Of a stretch of DNA of 9,510 bases, positions 1-6,478 are shown in pieces (position 1 is the stretch's first letter; every line of letters begins with the position of its first letter). The stretch comes from Paracoccaceae bacterium. GTDB lineage: Bacteria; Pseudomonadota; Alphaproteobacteria; Rhodobacterales; Rhodobacteraceae. Under the pieces are notes generated by a model. It did not search any database and was not told where the DNA came from. It was given only the letters and a program-made list of their open reading frames with translations. The position numbers and the translations under genes were made by a program. The stretch lies in NCBI GenBank assembly GCA_007131465.1, contig SLQN01000295.1:1-9510 (forward strand), in the 5' to 3' direction.

Positions 1-33
1 GAACCCGGTCCCGAAACCTGATAGCGTGTCCGC

Positions 34-414
34 ATGTTTCGACTGTTCGACATGTTGGGCCGCTCGACCGCGATGCGGGCCCTTGACGATGCCCTCCGCG
101 CCGCAGGGGTGCATCCGCTTCTTGTGCCAGAACCCGTCAAGCTGACGCTGATCCAGCTTTGCAAGCGACTGGCCGGTGGCACTACGCAGGAGACTGCTGT
201 CACGCAGGCCGCGCAAGTGCTGAGCTATTGCATGCTCGGGCATGACGGGTTCGCGGCCAGCAACGACGCGGACGCTGCATGTCACATCGACAAACTGGTG
301 GAGACCGCGCTGGAGGAAGGCGATTCACTGGATGCAAAGATTGTCCTGCTGGTGGTGCATGCAGGGCTGATCGCCCCGGACATCGCCGACCGGATCGATC
401 TCGACGAGGCCTGA
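34..414 (+). CDS. small hypothetical protein, 126 aa
   Basis: I do not recognise a named family. The protein is soluble-looking, has no signal peptide or membrane segment, and appears mostly helical. The N-terminal third (about residues 8-50) is basic and amphipathic with a proline break at LLVPEPVKL, and the C-terminal part is acidic, ending DRIDLDEA. Three cysteines are scattered without a metal-binding spacing. No clear ribosome binding site precedes the ATG at 34; an in-frame ATG at 52 is no better supported. The coding region has normal codon use for the window and ends 62 bp from the convergent abrB-like gene. It has the look of a lineage-restricted conserved protein of Rhodobacteraceae, which is an inference from style and not from a search. 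Existence as a gene is fairly likely; function is unknown. Confidence 0.65.
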   Translation: MFRLFDMLGRSTAMRALDDALRAAGVHPLLVPEPVKLTLIQLCKRLAGGTTQETAVTQAAQVLSYCMLGHDGFAASNDADAACHIDKLVETALEEGDSLDAKIVLLVVHAGLIAPDIADRIDLDEA

Positions 415-432
415 CCCCGACCGCTTGCGTAT

Positions 433-461
433 CCCTGTGGCCGCGACCGGGGCAGACAGGG
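433..461. terminator. possible hairpin between convergent genes
   Basis: A perfect 6-bp inverted repeat, CCCTGT (433-438) and ACAGGG (456-461), encloses a 17-nt GC-rich loop in the 62-bp gap between the convergent genes ending at 414 and 477. An overlapping alternative stem pairs CCCCG (415-419) with CGGGG (448-452). There is no T-run on either side, so this is not a classical intrinsic terminator. Position between two converging transcripts is the main argument. Confidence 0.25.
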
Positions 462-476
462 GCATGCGCTGCAACG

Positions 477-1517
477 TCATTTGTCCGGCTTTGACTGGTT
501 GCGCATCAGGCGGGCAATTATCGGCGCGCCAAGGATCACCAGAATGATCCGCGCCAGATGATGGGTGATGACGAAGGCCAGATCAGCCCCGGCAACAAGC
601 GTCAGAACCACCATTTCGGCCTGACCGCCGGGGGCAAAGGCCAGAAAAGCCTCCAGTGACGGGGCAAGCCCGGCCAGTGCTATGCCTTCGGCGAAGATCA
701 GGGTAATGACGGCAAGGACAACCATGAACTTCGCCCCGGCCAGAATATCGCGGCGCAGTTCCAGCACCGTGACCCCGACATATTTCGCGCCGATGCCAAG
801 GCCGATGAAGAACTGCGCGGCAATGATCGCCTCGGCCGGGGGGCGCGTGGTCAGAAGGCCGGTCATGGACAGGATGGCGGCGAGGATCAGCGGTCCGAGG
901 ATGGCCGCGCCAAACAGCCTGATCCGCCGCGCAATCGCCCAACCCACCAGTGCGGCAAAGACCAAGAGTGCCAACTGGTCCAGCGCCATTCCGGCGGCAG
1001 GTGAGCCGGGCGCATTGGTCAGCGGCACGCCCCAGATGCCGGTGATCAGGAAAGGCGCAAGCGACACGATGATCGCGACCCGCGTGGCATGGACCAGCGC
1101 GAGGGTGCGCACATTGCCCCCTGCTTCCTGCCCGAACAGCACCATGTCCTGAAATCCGCCGGGCATGGCGCAGTAATAGGCCGTCGCCGGGTCATAGCCG
1201 CAATAGCGCCGGAAGAACGGATAGCCCAGCGCCCCGATCAGGACCACGAACAGCGGCACCAGCGCAACCGACAGCGCCATTTCGGGCAGCCGGCCCAGGA
1301 GGTCGGGCGTGATCGACGCCCCCACCGCCACCCCAAGGATCGCGCGCATACCCACGCCGAGTGCGCCCATGTCCTGCATGCGCGCGCCCGCCAGTGCGGC
1401 CAGCAGGCAGGCCGTCAGCGGACCCAGCAGGAACGGCAGCGGCAGGCCCAGTGCCCAGAAAACCGCAACCCCTGCCGCGCTGATCCCCAGTGCCCGCGCG
1501 CGCGCTGCCGTCAGCAT
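477..1517 (-). CDS. AbrB-family integral membrane protein
   Basis: This is a 346-residue polytopic inner-membrane protein, about ten hydrophobic segments, of the AbrB family (the duplicated membrane domain TIGR03082; formerly annotated as a putative ammonia monooxygenase). The internal duplication is visible. Each half carries a PGG signature: PGGFQDMVLFGQEAGG near residues 118-135 and PGGQAEMVVLTLVAGADL near residues 295-312. Each signature is followed by a hydrophobic stretch containing a His-Ala/Leu-x-Arg motif (HATRVAIIV and HHLARIILV). The E. coli namesake has been linked to aidB regulation, but a transport role is generally assumed and no substrate is established. It is the last gene of the leftward tctCBA operon, 33 bp after tctA. 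That position suggests it works with the same substrate, perhaps as an exporter or alternative permease (inference). The ATG at 1517 has only a distant purine-rich stretch upstream, consistent with translation following tctA. Confidence 0.88.
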   Translation of the reverse strand: MLTAARARALGISAAGVAVFWALGLPLPFLLGPLTACLLAALAGARMQDMGALGVGMRAILGVAVGASITPDLLGRLPEMALSVALVPLFVVLIGALGYPFFRRYCGYDPATAYYCAMPGGFQDMVLFGQEAGGNVRTLALVHATRVAIIVSLAPFLITGIWGVPLTNAPGSPAAGMALDQLALLVFAALVGWAIARRIRLFGAAILGPLILAAILSMTGLLTTRPPAEAIIAAQFFIGLGIGAKYVGVTVLELRRDILAGAKFMVVLAVITLIFAEGIALAGLAPSLEAFLAFAPGGQAEMVVLTLVAGADLAFVITHHLARIILVILGAPIIARLMRNQSKPDK

Positions 1518-1550
1518 CTGATCACTGCGCCAAGCCCCCTGCCTGCCGGT

Positions 1551-3095
1551 TCAGCCGTCCTTCTTGTCCTCGGCATGGCCGATCCGTGCCAGTTTGCTAC
1601 CGACATTCATCTTGAATGTTACCAACAGGACCAGCACCGCAAAGCCCGCAAGCCCGATCCCGAGCGCAGAGCCGAACAGCGCGCCCCCCCAGTCGCCACG
1701 ATTTATCAGAAGCGCGCGGCGCAGGTTTTCCTCCAGCAGCGGCGCGATCAGGAAGGTGATGACCAGGGGCGCTTCAGGGATGCCGACCCGGCGCATCAGA
1801 AAACCGACAAAGCCCAGTCCCAGCATCATATACACATCCGAGGGATCGCCGCGCGCGGCAAAGGCCCCGATCACGGCCATGATCATGATGATGGGAACCA
1901 GAACCTCGCCCGGAACCTGCCCCAGCCGCGCATAGAGAAACGAAAACGCCCGCCCTATCCCCAGATTGGCGATATTCCCGAGGATCAGGATGATGAACAG
2001 CGCATAGATCACATCCGCATGCAGCGAGAACATGCGCGGCGAGGGGGTGATGCCTTGCAGGATCAGCGCCGCGCCGATCAGCGCGGCGGTGGCGCTGCCG
2101 GGGATACCGAAGGCGAGAAGGGGCACAAGCGTCGGGCCGACCGTGGCGTTATTGCCCGCCTCGGCCGCGGCGATCCCATGGATCGACCCTTCGCCGATCT
2201 TCTTTTCCGGGAAAGCCTGCTTGGCGATTCCGTAGGACATGAAGGACGCAACCGTCGCCCCCAGCCCCGGCAACGCGCCGACAAAGGTGCCGACCCCGAT
2301 ACCAATGCCCATTTCACGCCAGCACGACAGGTATTCGCGGAAACTCAGCCCTTCGGATTTCGCGCCGAACAGATCCTTGGCGGATTGTTCGACCTTCTTG
2401 CCGGTGCGGGACTTGCGCAGCAATTCCAGTCCCTGATCCAGCATCTGGCTCATGGCGAAAATACCGATCACCAGCGGTACAAGGTGAATGCCGTCGCGCA
2501 GCCAGCTTTGCCCGAAAGTGTTGCGCGCGACATTGCTGACCGGATCCGCCCCGATCGTACCCAGAAACAGCCCGATCCCGGCGCTGAGCATTCCCTTGGC
2601 CAGATGACGGCCCGACAGCGTGCCCAGAAGCGTGATCGCCACCACCATCAGCCACAGCCGTTCCGTCGGGCCGAATTGCAGCGCCATCAGCGCGATGGAG
2701 GGCGCAACGAGGATCACGACGATATCGCTGGCCGTATCCGCCGTGACCGAGGAATAAAGCGCCGTCAGGATCGCCTTGCGCCCCTTGCCCTGCTTGGTCA
2801 GCTTGTAGCCGTCATAGACTGTGGCCGCGCTGTCGGGCGCGCCGGGAGTGGCGAAACTGATGGCCGAAATAGACCCGCCAAACACCGCCCCCTTGTAAAG
2901 CCCGATCAAGAGGCCCAGTGCGCCGGTGATATCCAGCGTGAAACTGAGCGGCAGCATCAGCGCGATGCCGGTCGACGCGGTCAGCCCCGGAATGGCCCCC
3001 AGACCCACGCCCAGAAAGACACCGATCACCAGCCAGAACAGCGTCTTGAAAGTAAAGACCAGCGCGAGTGCATCGTGGAAGGCGTCTATCTGCAT
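1551..3095 (-). CDS. tctA: tripartite tricarboxylate transporter, large permease subunit (TctA family)
   Basis: This is the 514-residue large membrane subunit of a TTT secondary transporter, which takes up a carboxylate delivered by the periplasmic TctC-type protein using an ion gradient. Family signatures are clear: an N-terminal GLGAIPGLTAS segment; GLYKGAVFGGSISAISFATPG followed by DGYKLTKQGKGRKA (about residues 65-110); then PGLGATVASFMSYGIAK, EGSIHGIAAAEAGNNA and LAFGIPGSATAALIGAALI in the middle of the protein. About eleven or twelve hydrophobic segments are present, and the length is typical of the family (about 500). I chose the ATG at 3095 rather than the TTG at 3101 because a GAGG (3104-3107) lies 8 nt before the ATG and only 2 nt before the TTG. 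The gene begins 22 bp after tctB ends and is followed 33 bp later by the abrB-like gene. The substrate cannot be deduced; the name denotes the family and not citrate. Confidence 0.95.
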   Translation of the reverse strand: MQIDAFHDALALVFTFKTLFWLVIGVFLGVGLGAIPGLTASTGIALMLPLSFTLDITGALGLLIGLYKGAVFGGSISAISFATPGAPDSAATVYDGYKLTKQGKGRKAILTALYSSVTADTASDIVVILVAPSIALMALQFGPTERLWLMVVAITLLGTLSGRHLAKGMLSAGIGLFLGTIGADPVSNVARNTFGQSWLRDGIHLVPLVIGIFAMSQMLDQGLELLRKSRTGKKVEQSAKDLFGAKSEGLSFREYLSCWREMGIGIGVGTFVGALPGLGATVASFMSYGIAKQAFPEKKIGEGSIHGIAAAEAGNNATVGPTLVPLLAFGIPGSATAALIGAALILQGITPSPRMFSLHADVIYALFIILILGNIANLGIGRAFSFLYARLGQVPGEVLVPIIMIMAVIGAFAARGDPSDVYMMLGLGFVGFLMRRVGIPEAPLVITFLIAPLLEENLRRALLINRGDWGGALFGSALGIGLAGFAVLVLLVTFKMNVGSKLARIGHAEDKKDG

Positions 3096-3103
3096 CGCCA
3101 AAG

Positions 3104-3107
3104 CCTC
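3104..3107 (-). promoter_or_regulatory. ribosome binding site of the tctA-like gene
   Basis: GAGG on the minus strand lies 8 nt upstream of the ATG at 3095 and decides for it over the in-frame TTG two codons earlier. Confidence 0.5.
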
Positions 3108-3117
3108 GTGTTAGGGG

Positions 3118-3591
3118 TCAGAGGAAGCCCGCCAGAATGCCGCGCGGCAGGCGCACCCCCAGCGTGGTGAAGAAGGCATAGACGACAGCAGGGACGACAA
3201 CAGCGAGGATGACCGCCAGACGGACAGGCCGCAGCCCGAACCACAGCATGAAGGCCAGAAGGAAGGGCGGCGCGGCCAGCACAAAGCCCAGCCGCGACAT
3301 GGCCCAGAAGCACAGCGCAATTCCCGCCAGCATCACCAGCGGCAACCACGCATCGCTGATACGCGCGTCAGCCAGGGTCTCCGGCATTTCGCGCCGCAAC
3401 GGGTCGACCAGCATCGCGGCGGCGCATAACAGCATCAGCCCCACGCCCATCATCGGCATCATGCCCAGCAGAAAGCCGTCACGCATGACCCGGTGCGCCC
3501 AGGGCTGCAACCAGATATAGGCAAACAGCGCGCCGATCATCACCAGCAGATAGAGTCCGATTGCCTGATTGCTGCGCCACCAGTTACTCAT
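3118..3591 (-). CDS. tctB: tripartite tricarboxylate transporter, small membrane subunit (TctB family)
   Basis: This 157-residue hydrophobic protein lies between tctC and tctA, the usual place of the small TTT membrane subunit. TctB proteins are poorly conserved in sequence, so recognition rests on size (about 150), topology and context. Four or five hydrophobic segments are visible: AIGLYLLVMIGALFAYIWL near the N-terminus, GMMPMMGVGLMLLCAAAML, AWLPLVMLAGIALCFWAM running into LGFVLAAPPFLLAFMLWFGL, and VRLAVILAVVVPAVVYAFF. A basic loop joins the last two. I prefer the ATG at 3591 (MSNWWRSN), preceded by GGGGGCGG. An in-frame ATG at 3603 would add MGAD but has no purine-rich site before it. It is separated from tctA by 22 bp and from tctC by 60 bp that contain a hairpin. 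Confidence 0.88.
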   Translation of the reverse strand: MSNWWRSNQAIGLYLLVMIGALFAYIWLQPWAHRVMRDGFLLGMMPMMGVGLMLLCAAAMLVDPLRREMPETLADARISDAWLPLVMLAGIALCFWAMSRLGFVLAAPPFLLAFMLWFGLRPVRLAVILAVVVPAVVYAFFTTLGVRLPRGILAGFL

Positions 3592-3608
3592 GTCCGCCCC
3601 CATTGACT

Positions 3609-3646
3609 GGCCGATGGGGCGACGACACGACCGTCGCCGCCCGGCC
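3609..3646 (-). promoter_or_regulatory. intercistronic hairpin between tctC and tctB
   Basis: A perfect 7-bp stem (GGCGACG at 3618-3624, CGTCGCC at 3632-3638) closes a 7-nt loop. An outer GGCC/GGCC pairing (3609-3612 with 3643-3646) can extend it across a small internal loop. It lies immediately after the binding-protein stop codon and before tctB, with no T-run after it. In solute-binding transport operons such hairpins commonly protect the upstream mRNA segment or partly terminate transcription, so that the binding protein is made in excess. That role is inferred here. Confidence 0.5.
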
Positions 3647-3651
3647 CGTGG

Positions 3652-4602
3652 TTACTGCAACAGGCCGATGGCGTTGCGCATGGTGTTGACCATCGCCTCG
3701 TAATCGGCAGCGGCGGCTTCACGACCAAGGAAGATGATCGGCTCGCCTGCGGCTTCAAAGACGGCGCCGACCTCGGGATCAGTTGCCGCCGCCGCAAACA
3801 TCTCGGCAAACTTTGCCTTGATGTCTTCGGGCGTGTCGGGATGCATCCCCACCCAACGCGGGAAGGCGAGCCCCGAATAGCCCAGTTCCGTGACCATGGG
3901 CGGGTTGCCAAGGGCCTCATTCACGCTGTCGGGCAGCGGAATACTGGAGGTGTTCATCAGCGCGATGCCGTTTTCGGGAACGATGGTCAGGGCGGTGGAT
4001 TCCGTCACGGCTGCGACATCGATATGCCCGCCCAGAAAATCGGTGACGGATTCGCCGGTGCTGCCATAAGGCACATAGATCGCCTCGGCCCCGGCCTGAT
4101 CGATCGCGTTGGCCGCGCCCAGAAGCAGCGCATTCGTCCCGCCGATGGTGATGGGGCGGTCGTTCAGGGCGGCGATGAAGCTGTCCCAATCGGGAAACTC
4201 ATCCTCGCGCACGACCAGAACCGATGCGAAGGCGGCCAGATAGCCCAGAATGTCAATCTCGCCCGGGTCAACCGGCGCGTCTTCCTCGCTCAGCAGCGTG
4301 ATGATCGGCGTGGGCGTGGCGTTAAACACCGTGTAGCCATCCGCAGGCTGATTCAGAACATGCATCCAGCCCGTAACGGCGCCCGCGCCGGGGTGGTTTT
4401 CCACATTAAGCGATGCGCCGCCAAAGTGCCGCTCCGCTTCGGCTGCGAACATGCGCGACAGCCGGTCGGACCCGCCACCCGCGCCGAAGGGGATGACCCA
4501 GTTGATGGTTCCGCTGGGGTAGTCACTGGCCGACGCCATTGACCCCACCCCCAGTGTCAGCGCCGCTGTCACGCAGGCTGTCATTGTTGCCTTGAAGCTC
4601 AT
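3652..4602 (-). CDS. tctC: TctC-family periplasmic solute-binding protein of a TTT transporter
   Basis: This 316-residue extracytoplasmic binding protein captures an organic acid and hands it to the TctA/TctB permease. Residues 1-25 form a signal peptide: basic start at Lys4, hydrophobic core, and probable cleavage at SMASA|SDYP. Family features follow in order: INWVIPFGAGGGSDRLSRM (about residues 33-51); the NHPGAGAVTGW segment near 69-79 and QPADGYTVF near 85-93; and YVPYGSTGESVTDFLGGHIDVA near 176-197, the region that normally lines the ligand pocket. Length matches the family (about 320). The ATG at 4602 is chosen because GGGAGGAG lies 6 nt upstream and the signal peptide begins there. 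The frame is open for 25 more codons upstream, but that Arg-rich extension would bury the signal peptide. It is the first gene of the leftward operon and faces the AtuA-family gene. Ligand unknown; several dicarboxylates, tricarboxylates and aromatic acids are known for relatives. Confidence 0.94.
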   Translation of the reverse strand: MSFKATMTACVTAALTLGVGSMASASDYPSGTINWVIPFGAGGGSDRLSRMFAAEAERHFGGASLNVENHPGAGAVTGWMHVLNQPADGYTVFNATPTPIITLLSEEDAPVDPGEIDILGYLAAFASVLVVREDEFPDWDSFIAALNDRPITIGGTNALLLGAANAIDQAGAEAIYVPYGSTGESVTDFLGGHIDVAAVTESTALTIVPENGIALMNTSSIPLPDSVNEALGNPPMVTELGYSGLAFPRWVGMHPDTPEDIKAKFAEMFAAAATDPEVGAVFEAAGEPIIFLGREAAAADYEAMVNTMRNAIGLLQ

Positions 4603-4608
4603 GTCCGT

Positions 4609-4616
4609 CTCCTCCC
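4609..4616 (-). promoter_or_regulatory. strong ribosome binding site of the tctC-like gene
   Basis: GGGAGGAG on the minus strand, 6 nt before the ATG at 4602. It is the strongest Shine-Dalgarno match in the window and fits the high expression usual for a binding protein. Confidence 0.7.
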
Positions 4617-4687
4617 GTTGGTTATTCTTTTCGATATTCGCCTGCGTGATCCTCCGGCGGCGACGGCCACCCGGCAAGCGGATGTGC

Positions 4688-4717
4688 AGTCTTGCAGGGC
4701 GTGATCTGGCCTGTCAA
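4688..4717 (-). promoter_or_regulatory. candidate promoter of the tctCBA-abrB operon
   Basis: A perfect -35 hexamer TTGACA reads leftward at 4717-4712. With an 18-nt spacer it is followed by AAGACT (4693-4688), only a 3-of-6 match to TATAAT. The weak -10 would suit an activator-dependent promoter. It would give a leader of roughly 80 nt before the tctC start. A matching rightward promoter for the AtuA-family gene is not evident in the same 168-bp gap. Confidence 0.4.
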
Positions 4718-4757
4718 CCTTGCTGAGGACGGACATTGTCTGATAGGCAGGGCGCAT

Positions 4758-4763
4758 GGAGGA
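4758..4763 (+). promoter_or_regulatory. ribosome binding site that decides the AtuA-family start
   Basis: GGAGGA lies 7 nt before the TTG at 4771, an ideal Shine-Dalgarno placement. It overlaps the upstream in-frame ATG at 4756, so that ATG cannot be the start served by this site. Confidence 0.6.
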
Positions 4764-4770
4764 TTGCAAA

Positions 4771-6141
4771 TTGACCACGATACTTGTGCCGTCCGGCGTC
4801 CTGGGGCTTGGGTTCTCGCAAGCTGCGCTGGATCGCGGTGTCGCCATGGGCTGCGATGCGATTGCGATTGACGGCGGGTCCACCGATAGCGGCCCGCATT
4901 CGCTGGGCACGGGCCAGTCGAAATATTCGCGCGCGGTCTGCAAGGCCGAATGGCGCGCCCTGATGCAGGCGCGGGCCCGCCTCGGGGTTCCGCTGATCCT
5001 TGGGACAGCGGGAACCAGCGGGACGGACTCGACTGTCGACTGGATGTATCAGATCACCTGCGAACTGGCCGAGGAACTTGGCCAGACCCTGCGTGTGGCG
5101 CGGCTGTATTCGGGGCAGGATACCGGGTGTGTTATCTCAAAGCTCGCTGCTGGCCGGATCACCCCGCTTTCGCCCGCCCCCGAAATCGACGCGGCCGCGA
5201 TAAAGTCGATGGCGCATATCGTGGCGCTTGCCGGGGCTGAGCAGATACAGGCCGCTTTGCAGACCGGGGCGGATATCATCATCGCCGGACGCACCACGGA
5301 TACGGCCATCATCGCCGCGCTGCCGCTGGCACGGGGCGCGCATCCCGGCGCGTGCTGGCATGGCGCGAAGATTGCAGAATGCGGCGCGCTGTGTTCAACG
5401 CATCCGGGGACCGGCGTGATCCGCGTGACGTTCGATCAGACCGGGTTCGAGGTGGAACCCATGGCCCCCGAGGCCGCCTGCACGCCGCATTCCGTATCTG
5501 CCCATATGCTGTATGAAAACAGCGACCCGTTTCGCCTGTATGAACCGGGCGGCTATCTGGATGTCAGCGCCGCGCGCTATACGGCATTGGATATGCGGCG
5601 CGTCCGCGTCGAAGGGTCCGAATGGGTCCCCGGCCCCTATACAGTCAAGCTGGAAGGCGCGCGGCTGGTCGGGTATCAGACCATGCTGCTGGCCATCCTG
5701 CGCGAGGCGCATTACGTCGCCAATGCCCAGGCTTGGGCTGACAAGCTGGTTACTGTGCTCTCCGCGCGGGTGGCCGATCAGATCGGACTCGCGACCGGGG
5801 ATTTCGACATTGAATTGCGCCTGATCGGGGTGAATGCCGCCATGGGCGCGCTGGAAACCCGCGAAAGCCTGCCTGCGGAAGTGGGCGCGCTTTGCCTGAT
5901 CACGGCGCGCGATCAGGCCATGGCGGATGAAATCGGGCGGCTGGCCAATCCGTTCCTGCTGCACATGCCCCTGACCGAGGACGAACCGCTGCCCACTTTT
6001 GCCTTCCCCTATTCGCCGGCGCAAACCAGTCGAGGGGCTGTTTATGAGTTCGCTCTCAATCATCTGATGGGACTGGACACCCCGATGGAGGTATTCCGTC
6101 TGGACCTCAGCGAGGTGGGCGCGCATGCCGATGTTGCGTGA
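4771..6141 (+). CDS. AtuA-family (DUF1446) protein
   Basis: This cytosolic protein of 456 residues (461 if the ATG at 4756 is used) belongs to the acyclic terpene utilisation AtuA family, DUF1446. Members are required for citronellol/geraniol catabolism in Pseudomonas, but their biochemical activity is not established. Recognisable conserved blocks, numbered from the TTG start, are DGGSTDSGP (34-42), GTAGTSGTD (78-86), YSGQDTGCVISKLAAGRI (113-130), IIAGRTTDTA (170-179) and AECGALCSTHPGTG (202-215). Near the C-terminus lie TARDQ, FAFPYSP and VYEFALNH. Gly/Ser/Asp-rich loops suggest a ligand or phosphate site, which is inference. No signal peptide or membrane segment is seen. The TTG at 4771 is preferred because of the GGAGGA 7 nt before it. 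The 3' end overlaps the DUF4387 gene by 17 bp, indicating translational coupling. No geranyl-CoA carboxylase, dehydrogenase or CoA ligase is nearby, so a terpene pathway is not supported. Confidence 0.9.
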   Translation: MTTILVPSGVLGLGFSQAALDRGVAMGCDAIAIDGGSTDSGPHSLGTGQSKYSRAVCKAEWRALMQARARLGVPLILGTAGTSGTDSTVDWMYQITCELAEELGQTLRVARLYSGQDTGCVISKLAAGRITPLSPAPEIDAAAIKSMAHIVALAGAEQIQAALQTGADIIIAGRTTDTAIIAALPLARGAHPGACWHGAKIAECGALCSTHPGTGVIRVTFDQTGFEVEPMAPEAACTPHSVSAHMLYENSDPFRLYEPGGYLDVSAARYTALDMRRVRVEGSEWVPGPYTVKLEGARLVGYQTMLLAILREAHYVANAQAWADKLVTVLSARVADQIGLATGDFDIELRLIGVNAAMGALETRESLPAEVGALCLITARDQAMADEIGRLANPFLLHMPLTEDEPLPTFAFPYSPAQTSRGAVYEFALNHLMGLDTPMEVFRLDLSEVGAHADVA

Positions 6142-6424
6142 TCTGGTGCGCAAGGTCGCGGCCAAGAATGCCGGGCCGTTTCAGGTGACCGTCGATGTGT
6201 TCTGCGGCTCGGCCGAGGCTTATGCCCGCGTCGCACCTGCGCTGTCGGACCGGGCCGTCGCCGATCTGTTCGGCATCGCGCCGCAGGTGTTGCGTCGCTT
6301 TGACATCCCCGACCTGCATGTGGTCAAGTTCTCGATGCCCCGGCCTGTGGTGCAGGGCAGCCGTCGTGACCGGGACATGCATGGGGCGCAGTTCGCGACC
6401 TTGCTGGAAGAACTGCTGATCTGA
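6125..6424 (+). CDS. DUF4387 family protein
   Basis: This is a 99-residue cytosolic protein of the DUF4387 family, which typically lies beside, or is fused to, AtuA-family proteins. The visible features fit that family: the N-terminal LRDLVRKVAAKNAGPFQVTVDVFC block, then ALSDRAVADLFGI, the RFDIPDLHVVKFSMPRPVVQGS block, and a C-terminal RDRDMHGAQFATLLEEL. The ATG at 6125 has GAGG (6112-6115) 9 nt upstream. A second in-frame ATG at 6131 would be 15 nt from it and is less likely. The gene overlaps the AtuA-family gene by 17 bp, so the two products are probably made in equal amounts and act together, possibly as subunits of one enzyme (inference). No catalytic residues can be assigned with confidence. 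No convincing terminator follows. Confidence 0.88.
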   Translation: MPMLRDLVRKVAAKNAGPFQVTVDVFCGSAEAYARVAPALSDRAVADLFGIAPQVLRRFDIPDLHVVKFSMPRPVVQGSRRDRDMHGAQFATLLEELLI

Positions 6425-6478
6425 CCCCTGCCACACTGCCGATCTGACGGTCGCCCCCAGGATCAGCCGATCGCGCGG

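Noticed and set aside
1..21. Possible last codons of an upstream plus-strand gene (EPGPET then TGA)
   Set aside because: Six codons are too few to support a gene; it remains possible given the lack of a ribosome binding site for the ATG at 34.
1089..3170. A 693-codon open frame on the plus strand opposite the abrB- and tctA-like genes
   Set aside because: Its translation is extremely rich in Arg, Gln, His and Asp with no domain, the typical shadow of a GC-rich gene on the other strand. The minus-strand genes have clear family motifs.
5395..6165. A 256-codon minus-strand frame opposite the AtuA-family gene
   Set aside because: It has no recognisable motif, and the plus-strand gene carries conserved family blocks throughout this interval.
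4771..6424. Terpene (citronellol/geraniol) degradation pathway
   Set aside because: Only the AtuA name points to it; none of the pathway's carboxylase, dehydrogenase or CoA-handling genes is in the window.
6418..6448. Direct repeat GATCTGAC at 6418-6425 and 6441-6448 as a deletion or insertion footprint
   Set aside because: Eight bases, one copy running over the DUF4387 stop codon, and no flanking mobile-element sequence; chance is sufficient.
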